Shown here one piece after another: positions 8,967 to 17,642 of a DNA stretch of 64,000 bases (its first letter is position 1; each line of letters starts with the position of its first letter). The DNA lies in NCBI RefSeq assembly GCF_007671675.1, contig NZ_VCGW01000008.1, positions 1-64,000 of the forward strand, in the 5' to 3' direction. The notes under the pieces were generated by a model that worked only from the letters and a program-made list of their open reading frames with translations, did no database searches and had not been told where the DNA came from. Made by a program: the position numbers and the translations under genes. Source of the DNA: Marinobacter maritimus (GTDB taxonomy: Bacteria; Pseudomonadota; Gammaproteobacteria; Pseudomonadales; Oleiphilaceae).

Positions 8967-9674
8967 TTACATGCGGTGTATGTCTTTCAATCGACGGTGG
9001 TACCGCAGTTTGTCGTGCAGTTCCCGGAGGGTTTTAAGGCCGTTTTTGTGGGCTTTGTTCAGGGCAATGAGGACCAGTTCAGCGGTAGCCAGTGCGTCTG
9101 AAGCTGCGTGGTGTCTGGCGCTGACTTCCAGGCCAAAATGGTCGGCCCAGTTGTCCAGGCCTTTGCCGTCAGTAAGGGCGTTCGGGAAAAATGCAGGTAA
9201 GAGTTCTGCTGCGTCCATCCAGGTATGGTTTTGGGTGTAGCCAAGCTCGGCCTTCAGGGTTTTCTCCAGGAACTTCTGGTCGAATGCCGAGTGGTAGGCA
9301 AGTACCGGGTCGCCATTCATCCACTCCAGAAGAAATAGCAGCGCATCCTCGGTTTCATGCCCCTGAGTAAGCGCTTCCGGTCCTATGCCGTGAATCAGTA
9401 CGGTCTTGGTGATATCCAGCTCAGGGCGCCTCAGGATCAGGTCAAACTGATCGCTGAGGTCAATTGCGCCTCCATTGATTGCGACTGCACCAACGGCAAT
9501 GACTTCATCCTTGTTTGGGTGTAATCCCGTAGTTTCCAGATCCAGAACAATCAGGCGGCATTCGGAAAGCAGCTGATCGCCCGGAGTTTTGGGGTTAGGC
9601 ATATTCTCAGGCGCGGTGTTGCCGGTACGGCCAGTACGGCGACGTTCAATCCACTGTCTGATCTGTTCCAACAT
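8967..9674 (-). CDS. DnaQ-like 3'-5' exonuclease (DEDDh)
   Basis: 235 residues from the chosen ATG at 9674 (MLEQIRQW). The open frame continues further 5' but would enter the upstream gene. Exonuclease motifs are visible: ExoI LIVLDLETTGL (catalytic D and E), ExoII YHSAFDQKFLE, and ExoIII HHAASDALATAEL (H and D), as in the proofreading epsilon subunit of DNA polymerase III. It lacks a clear polymerase-binding tail, so it is more likely a stand-alone nuclease than true epsilon. The gap to the upstream CBS/nucleotidyltransferase gene is 17 bases, so the two form an operon. This pair next to an ActP-like symporter is a recurring arrangement in gammaproteobacteria; the shared role is unknown. Confidence 0.88.
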   Translation of the reverse strand: MLEQIRQWIERRRTGRTGNTAPENMPNPKTPGDQLLSECRLIVLDLETTGLHPNKDEVIAVGAVAINGGAIDLSDQFDLILRRPELDITKTVLIHGIGPEALTQGHETEDALLFLLEWMNGDPVLAYHSAFDQKFLEKTLKAELGYTQNHTWMDAAELLPAFFPNALTDGKGLDNWADHFGLEVSARHHAASDALATAELVLIALNKAHKNGLKTLRELHDKLRYHRRLKDIHRM

Positions 9675-9691
9675 GGGGCGGCAGCCTGCAT

Positions 9692-11608
9692 TCAGAGTTG
9701 GTAGGTAACTTCGAGTTTCTGTTGCAGGCGCTGAGCCTGGCGGAAAGACTCGCGGAGAATGCGCCTGTCCAGCTGGTTCAGGTCGTCCGGATTTATGTAG
9801 TTGGTGAGCTCTTCGCCCCGCTCGAGCATTTCCTGGTGTGACCGCATCCGAATGGCCTGAATCAAGCTGTAAGCATCTTTCCATGCAGCGGCGTCTTTTG
9901 CGTCAAAGACATTTTTTTGGACGAGTTCGTTCATTCTCTCAAGCGTGTTTGCGCTTTTAACACCGTTGGCCAGCGCGAAAACACGCACTGCCTCAACGAA
10001 AGGTGCGAGGCCCTGACGTTTCAGGTCGAGGCCGTGTTTTTTGCCTTCGGACACAAAGCGAAAGTTTCGGAACATTGTCAGCGCCGGTTTTCTCTGGAAC
10101 GCGTTCCCGGCTAGCATCTTCTGAAACAGGGCGTTCTTGCGAACCCTTGTCGAAACCCTGTCTAGCAGTTCGTCCAAGTGCTCCTTTGGCCCGAACACGG
10201 CGCGCATATCCAGGAAAATGGAGGAATACACAAGATTTTGCGGTGTGGACGCGTCAATGAAGCGGATAAACCAGTCATCCCATTCCTGGTCGCTCAGGCA
10301 CAGCTTGGGGTTGCTGGCCATAATGTTTCCCTTGCACAAGGTAAAACCGCACTCAGCCAGTTCGTCGTTGACTACACGGGCGAACGGCAGCAGCTTTTCC
10401 CGGACCTGGTCTTCGGTCATGCCCTCCGGTGTCTGGAACAGTATGCCGTTGTCCTGATCTGTCAGAAGAGTTTGCTCCTGCCGTCCTTCGCTGCCAAACG
10501 TCAGCCAGGTGAAGGGAATGCCCGGATCGTTTTTCTTGATGTTGAGCTCAAGTACTCGCCGCACCGTAACGTCATTGAGCGTCGTAATGATTTTCACAAC
10601 CTGGCCAGAGTCGGCGCCGTGCGCCATCATGGCATCTACCAGCCTGGAGACGTCGGTGCGCAGGCTGACCAGAGTTCGTAAATGCGTTGCGGTACCGATA
10701 GTGCGGGCGAGATTAACCAGATCGACTCGCTGCAGGGAGAACAGATCCCGCTCCGACACCATTCCTATCAGCCGGTTGTCTTCATCGACCACGCAAAGGT
10801 GTGCGAAGTGATGCTCAGCCATCAGCATTGCTGCATCGAATGCATCCGCCTGCGCTGTCAGGCAGCAAGGATCTTTCGTCATTATCTGGCGAACCGGTGA
10901 GTCCAGAGTGCAGGTCTCTTCTGCAATCATGGTGCGCAGGTCGCGTAGCGTAAAAATACCTGTCGGGTGTCGGCTGTCATCGGTAATGACAATACTGCCA
11001 ACATTGTTTTCATGCATGCGGGCAACGGCCTTACGTATCGGCAAATCCGGAGAACACACAATGGGGTTACGAAGGGCGTAGCGTTCGAGAGGCGTGCTCA
11101 GAGAAATACTGGAACCCATGGATGCCATGGCGCCGGTCTGTATGCGCTGGTTAACCTGGTCCAGCAAGCTGCTGACACCGCGTAAACAAAAATCCCGGAA
11201 TGACTCGCTTTCGGAAATCAGGGTAACAAAGGTGTTCTGCTCTATACTCAGGCAGAAGGTGTCGCCGGCGGCACGGTGCAGTGTGCGGGTGGGGCGTTCA
11301 CCTATAATGGCGGCTAACGGAAAACACTCTCCCTGGCTGATCTCAAACGTGGTTTCTGTTTTTTCAGCTTTCTCGTTATGCCGCTCGCCACGAATCCGTC
11401 CCTGTTTAACAACGTAAAATCTGTGAACGATACCGTCTTCGGCAGAGAGGACGACATCGCCATCTGCATAAAAGCGCAGTGTGGCGTGCTCAGCAAAGTG
11501 GGCGAGGTGATCGTCGCCCATGTTGGAAAAGGGCGCATGCGCCTGCAGGAAGCTCATAATAGAACGAGTGTTCTGGGGGCGAGTGGTGTCCTGGTTTGCT
11601 GCTGTCAT
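9692..11608 (-). CDS. cNMP-binding / CBS / DUF294 nucleotidyltransferase protein
   Basis: 638 residues from ATG 11608; an upstream GTG at 11620 is less likely because GGAA sits just before the ATG. Domains in order: a cyclic-nucleotide-binding fold (~20-135), a pair of CBS domains (~170-295), a DUF294 putative nucleotidyltransferase with the motif TFGSEGRQEQTLLTDQDNG (~365-385; GS and DxD-type metal ligands), and a DUF294 C-terminal helical domain. CBS pairs usually bind adenosine ligands, so this is probably a soluble nucleotide-sensing enzyme, but no substrate is established. It is cotranscribed with the DnaQ-like exonuclease and divergent from the Smr gene. Confidence 0.88.
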   Translation of the reverse strand: MTAANQDTTRPQNTRSIMSFLQAHAPFSNMGDDHLAHFAEHATLRFYADGDVVLSAEDGIVHRFYVVKQGRIRGERHNEKAEKTETTFEISQGECFPLAAIIGERPTRTLHRAAGDTFCLSIEQNTFVTLISESESFRDFCLRGVSSLLDQVNQRIQTGAMASMGSSISLSTPLERYALRNPIVCSPDLPIRKAVARMHENNVGSIVITDDSRHPTGIFTLRDLRTMIAEETCTLDSPVRQIMTKDPCCLTAQADAFDAAMLMAEHHFAHLCVVDEDNRLIGMVSERDLFSLQRVDLVNLARTIGTATHLRTLVSLRTDVSRLVDAMMAHGADSGQVVKIITTLNDVTVRRVLELNIKKNDPGIPFTWLTFGSEGRQEQTLLTDQDNGILFQTPEGMTEDQVREKLLPFARVVNDELAECGFTLCKGNIMASNPKLCLSDQEWDDWFIRFIDASTPQNLVYSSIFLDMRAVFGPKEHLDELLDRVSTRVRKNALFQKMLAGNAFQRKPALTMFRNFRFVSEGKKHGLDLKRQGLAPFVEAVRVFALANGVKSANTLERMNELVQKNVFDAKDAAAWKDAYSLIQAIRMRSHQEMLERGEELTNYINPDDLNQLDRRILRESFRQAQRLQQKLEVTYQL

Positions 11609-11791
11609 AGCCGGTTCCACTGGATCGTTACTATTGCCAATTATTAGTGTAGTTCACAGTTATGGGTGTTCACTCTACGATTTTGGTCGCAACGTGACGA
11701 TCATAACATCGCACGATCTTTCCGCTTTCTTTATGGGGAGCGCGCCGGGTGGTAAGGTTCTTTCATTCAAAAGGTTACTTGAAGCACGGCC

Positions 11792-12373
11792 ATGACTACC
11801 AAAAATGATCGCCTCAGTTTTCTTGAGGAAATGAAGGATGTCCGGCGCATCCGGAAACCCAATCGCGCCGAGATAACCACCCCCCGTGAACTGACGCCTG
11901 GCCACCTGGAGCGTCAGCGTGCTGCCGTGGAAACGCCGCTTAGAGACGCTAACCCGCTCACCTCCGACATTGTCGACCCTTTAACAGCGCATGACATTCT
12001 GTGCTGGCAGCGCCCGGGTATTCAGAATGGGGTTTTCCGAAAATTCAGGCTGGGGCAATATCCCATTGAAGCAAGACTGGACCTGCATCGCATGACTGTC
12101 GAGCAGGCACGTCGGGACGTATACAGGTTTATTGGTGATTGTGTCCGGTATGGCTTGCGTTCAGTCATCATTCTTCACGGAAAGGGCGAGCGCAATCCGG
12201 ATGGGGTGGCCCTGCTCAAGAGTTACCTCGCGAAATGGCTGCCAGAGCTTACCGATGTGCTCGCGATTCATTCGGCCCAAAAACACCATGGTGGAACCGG
12301 CGCCGTCTATGTCATGGTGCGCAAAGGCGAGCGGGAGAAGCAGCTGAACCGAGAGGCCCAAGAGGGAGGCTAG
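11792..12373 (+). CDS. smrA: Smr-domain protein (SmrA-like endonuclease)
   Basis: A 193-residue protein with the Smr fold found at the C-terminus of MutS2. The second half shows the signature LDLHRMTVEQAR (about residues 90-101) and HGKGERN (~129-135), followed by a conserved HHGGTGAVYV segment. Stand-alone Smr proteins of this length (SmrA type) have DNA nicking activity in some bacteria. The N-terminal 80 residues are basic and low in predicted structure. It faces away from the CBS gene across a 183-base gap, where TTGGTC (11683) and TAACAT (11704) are weak promoter candidates. Confidence 0.88.
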   Translation: MTTKNDRLSFLEEMKDVRRIRKPNRAEITTPRELTPGHLERQRAAVETPLRDANPLTSDIVDPLTAHDILCWQRPGIQNGVFRKFRLGQYPIEARLDLHRMTVEQARRDVYRFIGDCVRYGLRSVIILHGKGERNPDGVALLKSYLAKWLPELTDVLAIHSAQKHHGGTGAVYVMVRKGEREKQLNREAQEGG

Positions 12374-12438
12374 GGTTGTAGAAACTGCCCGAAACGAAAA
12401 TGTCGAGTTGGAAATCGTTACGCACAGAGGAATTTTTC

Positions 12439-12630
12439 ATGAAAAAAACAGTATTGATGGTATTTGCGGTTCTGGTTCTGGCTGGCTGTCAGGATCGGGT
12501 AATCTGGGATGATAAAGGCAAAGTGGAAGGCGCGACAGAGAACCGGGAAATCTGGGATTCCAATGGAAAAATGAAAACCGGTGAGCGCAAGATCTGGGAG
12601 AATAAAGACGGCGAGAAGGTTGTCAAGTAA
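12439..12630 (+). CDS. Very small lipoprotein with three tryptophan-containing repeats
   Basis: 63 residues from ATG 12439, preceded by AGAGGA. The signal peptide MKKTVLMVFAVLVLAGC ends in a lipobox with Cys17, so the mature part is only 47 residues. It contains three imperfect repeats: VIWDDKGK, EIWDSNGK and KIWENKDG. Such W-D-x-x-G-K repeats resemble the short repeats of outer-membrane-facing MORN-like or toxin-antidote-like proteins, but I assign no family. Asp at mature position 3 (Cys-Gln-Asp) is not the classic +2 inner-membrane signal, so outer-membrane sorting is the default guess. Neighbours give no functional clue. Confidence 0.72.
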   Translation: MKKTVLMVFAVLVLAGCQDRVIWDDKGKVEGATENREIWDSNGKMKTGERKIWENKDGEKVVK

Positions 12631-12723
12631 GGCCTTGTCAGGAAGCTGGCGCATAGGTTCAACACCAGACAAAACAACGAGCCCGGTGAAAAGAGTCCGG
12701 ATGAATGGCGGGAGAGAGCAGGA

Positions 12724-13233
12724 ATGGCACTGAGCCTTACAGTTAACGGCGAGCATCGCTCGCTGGACATTGAGGGTGATACCCCCCTTTTGTGGGTATT
12801 ACGTGATGAGCTGGGGCTTAAGGGCACCAAGTTTGGTTGTGGTGTTGGCCTTTGCGGGGCTTGCACTGTGCACCTGAATGGGCAGCCGGTGCGCTCCTGC
12901 TCAACATTGCTGGAATCTGCAGCCGGTGGTGAAGTGACCACAATAGAAGGTCTGGCAGAGGGTGGTCAGCTGCATGCGCTGCAAGAAGCCTGGATTGCTG
13001 AAGGTGTGCCGCAATGTGGCTATTGTCAGTCGGGCCAGATAATGAGTGCCGCTCACCTTTTGGCAACCAACCCGGCGCCTGCCCGGGACGATATTGTGGC
13101 GGCCATGACTGGCAATCTTTGCCGGTGTGGTACCTACTCGCGCATCATAGCTGCGGTTGAATCGGTGGCTGGAAGCTCTTCAATGGAAAACTCTCTGGCC
13201 TACGATGCGGCAGCTGCCAGGGAGCTAAGCTGA
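12724..13233 (+). CDS. Molybdenum hydroxylase small subunit, 2x[2Fe-2S] (IorA-like)
   Basis: A 169-residue electron-transfer subunit of the xanthine oxidase family. A plant-type [2Fe-2S] site uses C39, C44, C47 (CGVGLCGAC) and C59; the second [2Fe-2S] site uses C98, C101, C133 and C135 (CGYCQSG and NLCRCG). This is the standard small-subunit layout, as in isoquinoline 1-oxidoreductase alpha. It passes electrons from the Mo cofactor in the large subunit encoded next to it (gap of one base) to an external acceptor. The 15-residue C-terminal tail after the second cluster is not conserved. The substrate is unknown. Confidence 0.93.
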   Translation: MALSLTVNGEHRSLDIEGDTPLLWVLRDELGLKGTKFGCGVGLCGACTVHLNGQPVRSCSTLLESAAGGEVTTIEGLAEGGQLHALQEAWIAEGVPQCGYCQSGQIMSAAHLLATNPAPARDDIVAAMTGNLCRCGTYSRIIAAVESVAGSSSMENSLAYDAAAARELS

Positions 13234-13234
13234 T

Positions 13235-15439
13235 ATGGCGATGAACAGACGCGACTTTCTCAAAGTAAGTGCTGGCACATCTGGCTCCCTGATGCTCTCC
13301 CTTTCTCTCCCTGGCTGTTCCGGAATGCAGACCGGGTACACGCAGGAAACCGGTGAATGGAAGCCAGACGCCTGGCTTGAGATCACGGATAACGACGAGA
13401 TTCATTTCACTTTGGCCCGGGTCGAGATGGGGCAGGGCGTCTACACCGGGCTTACAACCCTCATTGCGGAAGAGCTGGAAGTTGATCCGGGGGCTATCAC
13501 TCCCAGGTTTGCGCCTGTGGCGCCCGAATACCGCAACCCCTTTTACAAGCTGCAACTTACTGGCGGCAGTACCAGTATTGCGACGAGTTGGGAGCCACTG
13601 CGCACGGCAGGAGCGTCGGCGCGGCAAATGCTCATTTTGGCGGCAGCGAGAGTATGGCAGGTGGATGCAACCGAGTGCTCAGCGCGCCAGGGCCGCGTAA
13701 TTCACCCCAATGGGCTGGACTCCATGCGCTACGGGCAGCTGGTGGAGTTGGCGTCGAAAGAAGTCATCCGCGGTGATATCGCACTGAAACCGGCCAGCAA
13801 GTGGAAGTACATAGGCAATCAGGCGGGTAAGCTTGATGCCCGCGCCAAGTCTACTGGCACAGCGGTTTACGGCATAGATGTTGAGCTTCCCGGCATGGTT
13901 TACGGTGTGGTAAGCCGCCCGCCCCGATACGGTGCGCGGGTCCAGGCCTTTAATGACAGTGAAGTCCGCGCCATGCCGGGTGTTCTTGATGTGTTTGAAA
14001 TCGAGCGCGGTGTCGCGATTGTTGCCGACAAATACTGGCGAGCCAGAAAAGCTCAGGATGTGCTGAAAGCCGAATGGGATAATGCGGATGCGTTGTCGCT
14101 TTCCACCGACGAGGTATTTGCTTCCTACCGACGGGCAGCCGGTGAAGATCCCGGCGAGTCCGAGCGTAGCGAAGGTGATTATGATGCCGCTGCTGGCGCA
14201 GCCGGGAAAATTTTTGAAGCGGAATACAGTCAGCCCTATCTCGCGCACTCAACCCTGGAGCCCATGAATGCCACGGCGTGGTACCGCGATAATAGCATCG
14301 AAGTCTGGGCGCCGACTCAGGCTCCCGATCTCGGCCGTATTGCTGCCGCCCGGGTAACAGACCTTGCTCCAGGTGATGTCACGATTAACACCACCTTTCT
14401 CGGTGGCGGATTTGGCCGTCGCCTGACTCAGGATTACATCGAAGAAGCTGCGGCGGTCGCTTACCGGGTCAAGAAACCGGTTAAGATAATCTGGTCGCGG
14501 GAAGAGGATACGCAGCATGATCTGTATCGCCCGGCCATGCTGCACCGTATGCAGGCCGGCCTGGATGGCAATCAGCTGACAGGTTGGCATCATCAAATCG
14601 TCGGCCCGCAGCTGCTGGACTGGTATGTTCGAAACGCTGCGCCAGCACAGTATCCCTGGGCGCCCAAGTTCATGTACGACACCCTGGGTAAAGTTGGCTT
14701 GCTTGCCGAAGGTATTGCAACGCCCAAGGACATGTCCGCCATTGAAGGGGCCATAGAGTACCCCTACAACGTGGGCAATATAGATATCCGTCACACCCAT
14801 ACCGATCCCGGTGTACCGGTGACCTTTTGGCGGTCAGTGGGTTACTCGCACAATGGTTTTGCCGTTGAAACCTTTATGGACGAACTGGCTCACGAAACCG
14901 GAGAAGATCCCTATCAGTTCCGCCGCAAACTGCTGACGGGCCAACCCCGGCACCTGGAAGTGCTCGATAGAGCGGTGCGACTAGCGGGCTGGGATACGCC
15001 TGTTGTGGAAGGTCGCGGGCGAGGCATAGCCTTGTTCAAGAGCTTTGGAACCTTTGTCGCGCAGGTGGTAGAAGCCGGCGTGGAGAATGGAACCATCAAG
15101 GTTTATAAGGTGGCTTGTGCGGTGGATTGTGGCCAAGTGGTTAACCCGCGGATTGTGGAAGACCAGATCGAGGGTGGAATCATCTTCGGGCTGACAGCCG
15201 CGCTGTACGGCGAGATAACCTTCGAGAATGGCCAGGTGAAGCAGAGCAACTTCCACGATTATCCGCTGATGCGACAGTATGAACTGCCTGAAGTAACGGT
15301 GGATATCGTTCAGAGCACTGAAGCTCCAACAGGGGTCGGCGAGCCTGGTGTACCTCCAGTTATTCCAGCTTTGGGCAATGCGTTGTTCGCTCTGACAGGC
15401 AAGCGCCAGCGCAGTTTGCCGTTGAAAGCCGATGCTTGA
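13235..15439 (+). CDS. Molybdenum hydroxylase large subunit, Tat-exported (IorB-like)
   Basis: 734 residues. The N-terminus MAMNRRDFLKVS is a twin-arginine export signal followed by a hydrophobic stretch ending SLPGC, so the enzyme probably folds with its cofactor in the cytoplasm and works in the periplasm. The body matches the molybdopterin-cytosine-dinucleotide-binding subunit of IorB type, with the glycine-rich FLGGGFGRRL and the C-terminal TGVGEPGVPP holding the likely catalytic Glu near residue 703. IorB-type enzymes hydroxylate N-heterocycles or oxidise aldehydes; the substrate here cannot be read from sequence. It is followed by an XdhC-type gene that overlaps it by 8 bases. Confidence 0.92.
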   Translation: MAMNRRDFLKVSAGTSGSLMLSLSLPGCSGMQTGYTQETGEWKPDAWLEITDNDEIHFTLARVEMGQGVYTGLTTLIAEELEVDPGAITPRFAPVAPEYRNPFYKLQLTGGSTSIATSWEPLRTAGASARQMLILAAARVWQVDATECSARQGRVIHPNGLDSMRYGQLVELASKEVIRGDIALKPASKWKYIGNQAGKLDARAKSTGTAVYGIDVELPGMVYGVVSRPPRYGARVQAFNDSEVRAMPGVLDVFEIERGVAIVADKYWRARKAQDVLKAEWDNADALSLSTDEVFASYRRAAGEDPGESERSEGDYDAAAGAAGKIFEAEYSQPYLAHSTLEPMNATAWYRDNSIEVWAPTQAPDLGRIAAARVTDLAPGDVTINTTFLGGGFGRRLTQDYIEEAAAVAYRVKKPVKIIWSREEDTQHDLYRPAMLHRMQAGLDGNQLTGWHHQIVGPQLLDWYVRNAAPAQYPWAPKFMYDTLGKVGLLAEGIATPKDMSAIEGAIEYPYNVGNIDIRHTHTDPGVPVTFWRSVGYSHNGFAVETFMDELAHETGEDPYQFRRKLLTGQPRHLEVLDRAVRLAGWDTPVVEGRGRGIALFKSFGTFVAQVVEAGVENGTIKVYKVACAVDCGQVVNPRIVEDQIEGGIIFGLTAALYGEITFENGQVKQSNFHDYPLMRQYELPEVTVDIVQSTEAPTGVGEPGVPPVIPALGNALFALTGKRQRSLPLKADA

Positions 15440-16454
15440 TACCTCAGCTGCACTGGTGGCCGGCGGCCATGAATCGGTAATTAGAGATGTTCTGTCATGG
15501 CTTGAACAGGGCAGGCGTGTGTGGTTATGCACGATTGTGGAAACCTGGGGCTCATCACCCCGCCCAGCAGGCTCCTGGCTGGCGGTGAGTGACTCGGGGC
15601 AATGGAGTGGCTCTGTATCTGGCGGCTGTCTGGAAGAAGATCTCCTGCGCCGCACCGCCCAAGATGGCGCTGCTTACCCGGTCGTCATCGATTACGGCAT
15701 TACCGATAACGACCGTGATGATTTTCGGCTGCCCTGCGGCGGTCGTATCCGGTTGCTGGTAGAGCCGTTAGGCGACGCATCGACTCAAAACAGCGCAGCC
15801 ATTGAACATGTGCGTCAGCTGGCGGAAGCTTTGATCCATCGTAAGCCAGTGTCGCGCCAGGTCAGCCTGCAAGGTGCTGTGGCACTGGAGGCGGCATCTG
15901 CTACTCGCCCGGGTGTTGTATTTGATGGAAACGAGCTGTTTCACACTTTGCAGCCGGAGTGCAGGTTGCTGCTGATCGGGGCCGGAGAGGTAGCGCGCTA
16001 CGTGGCTGAATTTGCGACCGCCGCTGACTTTACCGTTACTCTCTGTGAACCCAGGGAAACATTCGCATCTGGCTGGGGGCACCAGTACCTGCCTCTCGAC
16101 CGGCACTTGCCGGACGATCTTGTAGCAGAGTCTTTTAGCGATACCTGGTGCGGTGTGTTGGCATTGGCCCATGATCCGCGAATAGATGATATGGGCTTGC
16201 TGGCGGCATTGCAGTCGCCGGCGTTTTATGTGGGTGCCATGGGTTCAGTAAGAACATCTGAGGCCCGGCGTGAGCGCCTGGCATCGCTGGGGCTTGAAGA
16301 GGCGGCTTTACAGCGTTTACGGGCACCGATTGGCATAGATATTCCCAGCAAAACTCCCGCAGAAATTGCCATTTCCGTTGTTGCTGATCTGATTGCGGCG
16401 CGGCATCATTTGCGAACAACCCACGAGCCAGGCTCTTCACATTCTGGAAAGTAA
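15432..16454 (+). CDS. XdhC/CoxI-family molybdenum cofactor maturation protein
   Basis: A 340-residue protein. The N-terminal XdhC domain has the typical TWGSSPRPAG and SGSVSGGCLEEDL segments. The C-terminal Rossmann-like XdhC_C domain starts near LLLIGAGEVARYVAEFA (~175-192) and contains YVGAMGSVRTSEARRERL. Family members bind and modify (sulfurate) molybdenum cofactor and insert it into xanthine-dehydrogenase-type enzymes, so it should mature the preceding hydroxylase. Its start overlaps the large-subunit gene by 8 bases, implying coupling. Its last codons carry GGAAAG, the ribosome binding site for mtnB four bases downstream. Confidence 0.9.
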   Translation: MLDTSAALVAGGHESVIRDVLSWLEQGRRVWLCTIVETWGSSPRPAGSWLAVSDSGQWSGSVSGGCLEEDLLRRTAQDGAAYPVVIDYGITDNDRDDFRLPCGGRIRLLVEPLGDASTQNSAAIEHVRQLAEALIHRKPVSRQVSLQGAVALEAASATRPGVVFDGNELFHTLQPECRLLLIGAGEVARYVAEFATAADFTVTLCEPRETFASGWGHQYLPLDRHLPDDLVAESFSDTWCGVLALAHDPRIDDMGLLAALQSPAFYVGAMGSVRTSEARRERLASLGLEEAALQRLRAPIGIDIPSKTPAEIAISVVADLIAARHHLRTTHEPGSSHSGK

Positions 16455-16458
16455 AACC

Positions 16459-17085
16459 GTGTTTGATGTTAACCGATACGCCGTTATTGCCGAATCCATA
16501 GTGGATGCCGGGCGCTTCCTGTACAGACGCGGCTGGTCGCCGGCCACAAGCAGCAACTATTCCGCCCGTATAGATCACGAGCACGTTGCCATTACCGTAT
16601 CTGGCCGCCACAAGGGTCAGTTGGGTGCAGGTGATGTCATGGTGGTCGATCTTGAGGGCAGGCCAGTGCAAAGTGATTGTCGTGCCTCTGCAGAGACCTT
16701 GCTGCATACGGCTTTGTATCAGGTGTTCCCGAACGTCGGGGCAGTCTTGCATACGCACTCTGTTAACGCGACCGTGTTGAGCCGGCTTGTGCCTGCGGGG
16801 GAACTTCTTACCTTTGAGGGCTACGAACTGCAAAAGGCCTTCGACGGCGTTGAAACCCATGAGTCAGCGGTGACAGTTCCGGTTTTTGAAAACACCCAGA
16901 ATATCGAAACGTTGGCGGGAGAAACCCGGGAATGGTTTATGAAACACCCTGAGCAGCCCGGCTATCTGATTCGTGGGCACGGACTCTACACTTGGGGTAA
17001 AACCATGTCCGATTGCCTGCGGCATGTGGAGGCCTTTGAATTTCTGTTTGAATGTGAACTTGCAACCATGAGGGTTCGCCCATGA
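16459..17085 (+). CDS. mtnB: Methylthioribulose-1-phosphate dehydratase
   Basis: 208 residues if started at GTG 16459, with GGAAAG 7 bases before it; the frame is open further up but only inside xdhC. It belongs to the class II aldolase fold: SSNYSARI near residue 32, and the zinc-site HTHSVNATVLSR, with another His in IRGHGLYTWG. The enzyme dehydrates 5-methylthioribulose 1-phosphate to a diketone phosphate in the methionine salvage pathway. mtnD follows with a 4-base overlap and mtnC with another, giving a tight mtnB-mtnD-mtnC unit. The start lies only 4 bases after the xdhC stop, so salvage genes may share the molybdoenzyme transcript. Confidence 0.93.
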   Translation: MFDVNRYAVIAESIVDAGRFLYRRGWSPATSSNYSARIDHEHVAITVSGRHKGQLGAGDVMVVDLEGRPVQSDCRASAETLLHTALYQVFPNVGAVLHTHSVNATVLSRLVPAGELLTFEGYELQKAFDGVETHESAVTVPVFENTQNIETLAGETREWFMKHPEQPGYLIRGHGLYTWGKTMSDCLRHVEAFEFLFECELATMRVRP

Positions 17086-17642
17086 CGACTTTGAGTGTTT
17101 TTGACGCACATAACCCGGACGCGGCTCCGACAGTAACCGATGACTCTGAAGAGATTGGCCGGTTGCTGCAAGGCAAAGGTATTCGCTTCGAGCGCTGGCC
17201 AACCCAGGATTTACCGGCGGAGGCAGCTCCTGAGCAGATTCTGGCAGCCTACAGCCGGGAGATTGCAAAGCTGAAGGCCGAGAGTGGTTTTCAAACCGCC
17301 GATGTGGTGACCCTGAATCCGGATAATCCGCAGAAAGAGGCTTTCCGGAAGAAGTTTCTGGATGAGCACACCCACAGTGAAGACGAGGTGCGTTTTTTCG
17401 TGCGCGGGCAGGGCATATTTTATCTGCACCTTGGCGATCAGGTGTTTGCGGTTTTGTGCCAGAAAAACGATCTGATCAGCGTGCCTGAAGGCACCCGGCA
17501 CTGGTTTGATATGGGGCCGGAACCGGAGTTTACCTGTATTCGTCTGTTTACCAATCCTGAAGGCTGGGTCGCTGATTTTACCGGCGAAGATATTGCCGGG
17601 CGCCTGCCGCGCTTGGAGGAACTGGAAGGAGCAGCCCTATGA
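17082..17642 (+). CDS. mtnD: Acireductone dioxygenase
   Basis: A 186-residue cupin. The metal ligands H96, H98, E102 (HTHSEDE) and H140 (RHWFDMG) are all present, at the same numbers as in the characterised Klebsiella enzyme. With Fe2+ the enzyme makes the 2-keto acid precursor of methionine plus formate; with Ni2+ the product set differs. It acts after MtnC in methylthioadenosine salvage. It overlaps mtnB and mtnC by 4 bases on either side, so all three are probably translated in step. Confidence 0.95.
   Translation: MTTLSVFDAHNPDAAPTVTDDSEEIGRLLQGKGIRFERWPTQDLPAEAAPEQILAAYSREIAKLKAESGFQTADVVTLNPDNPQKEAFRKKFLDEHTHSEDEVRFFVRGQGIFYLHLGDQVFAVLCQKNDLISVPEGTRHWFDMGPEPEFTCIRLFTNPEGWVADFTGEDIAGRLPRLEELEGAAL

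Noticed and set aside
13679..14248. A 189-codon open frame antisense to the molybdoenzyme large subunit
   Set aside because: Fully inside a gene with clear cofactor motifs; no independent support.
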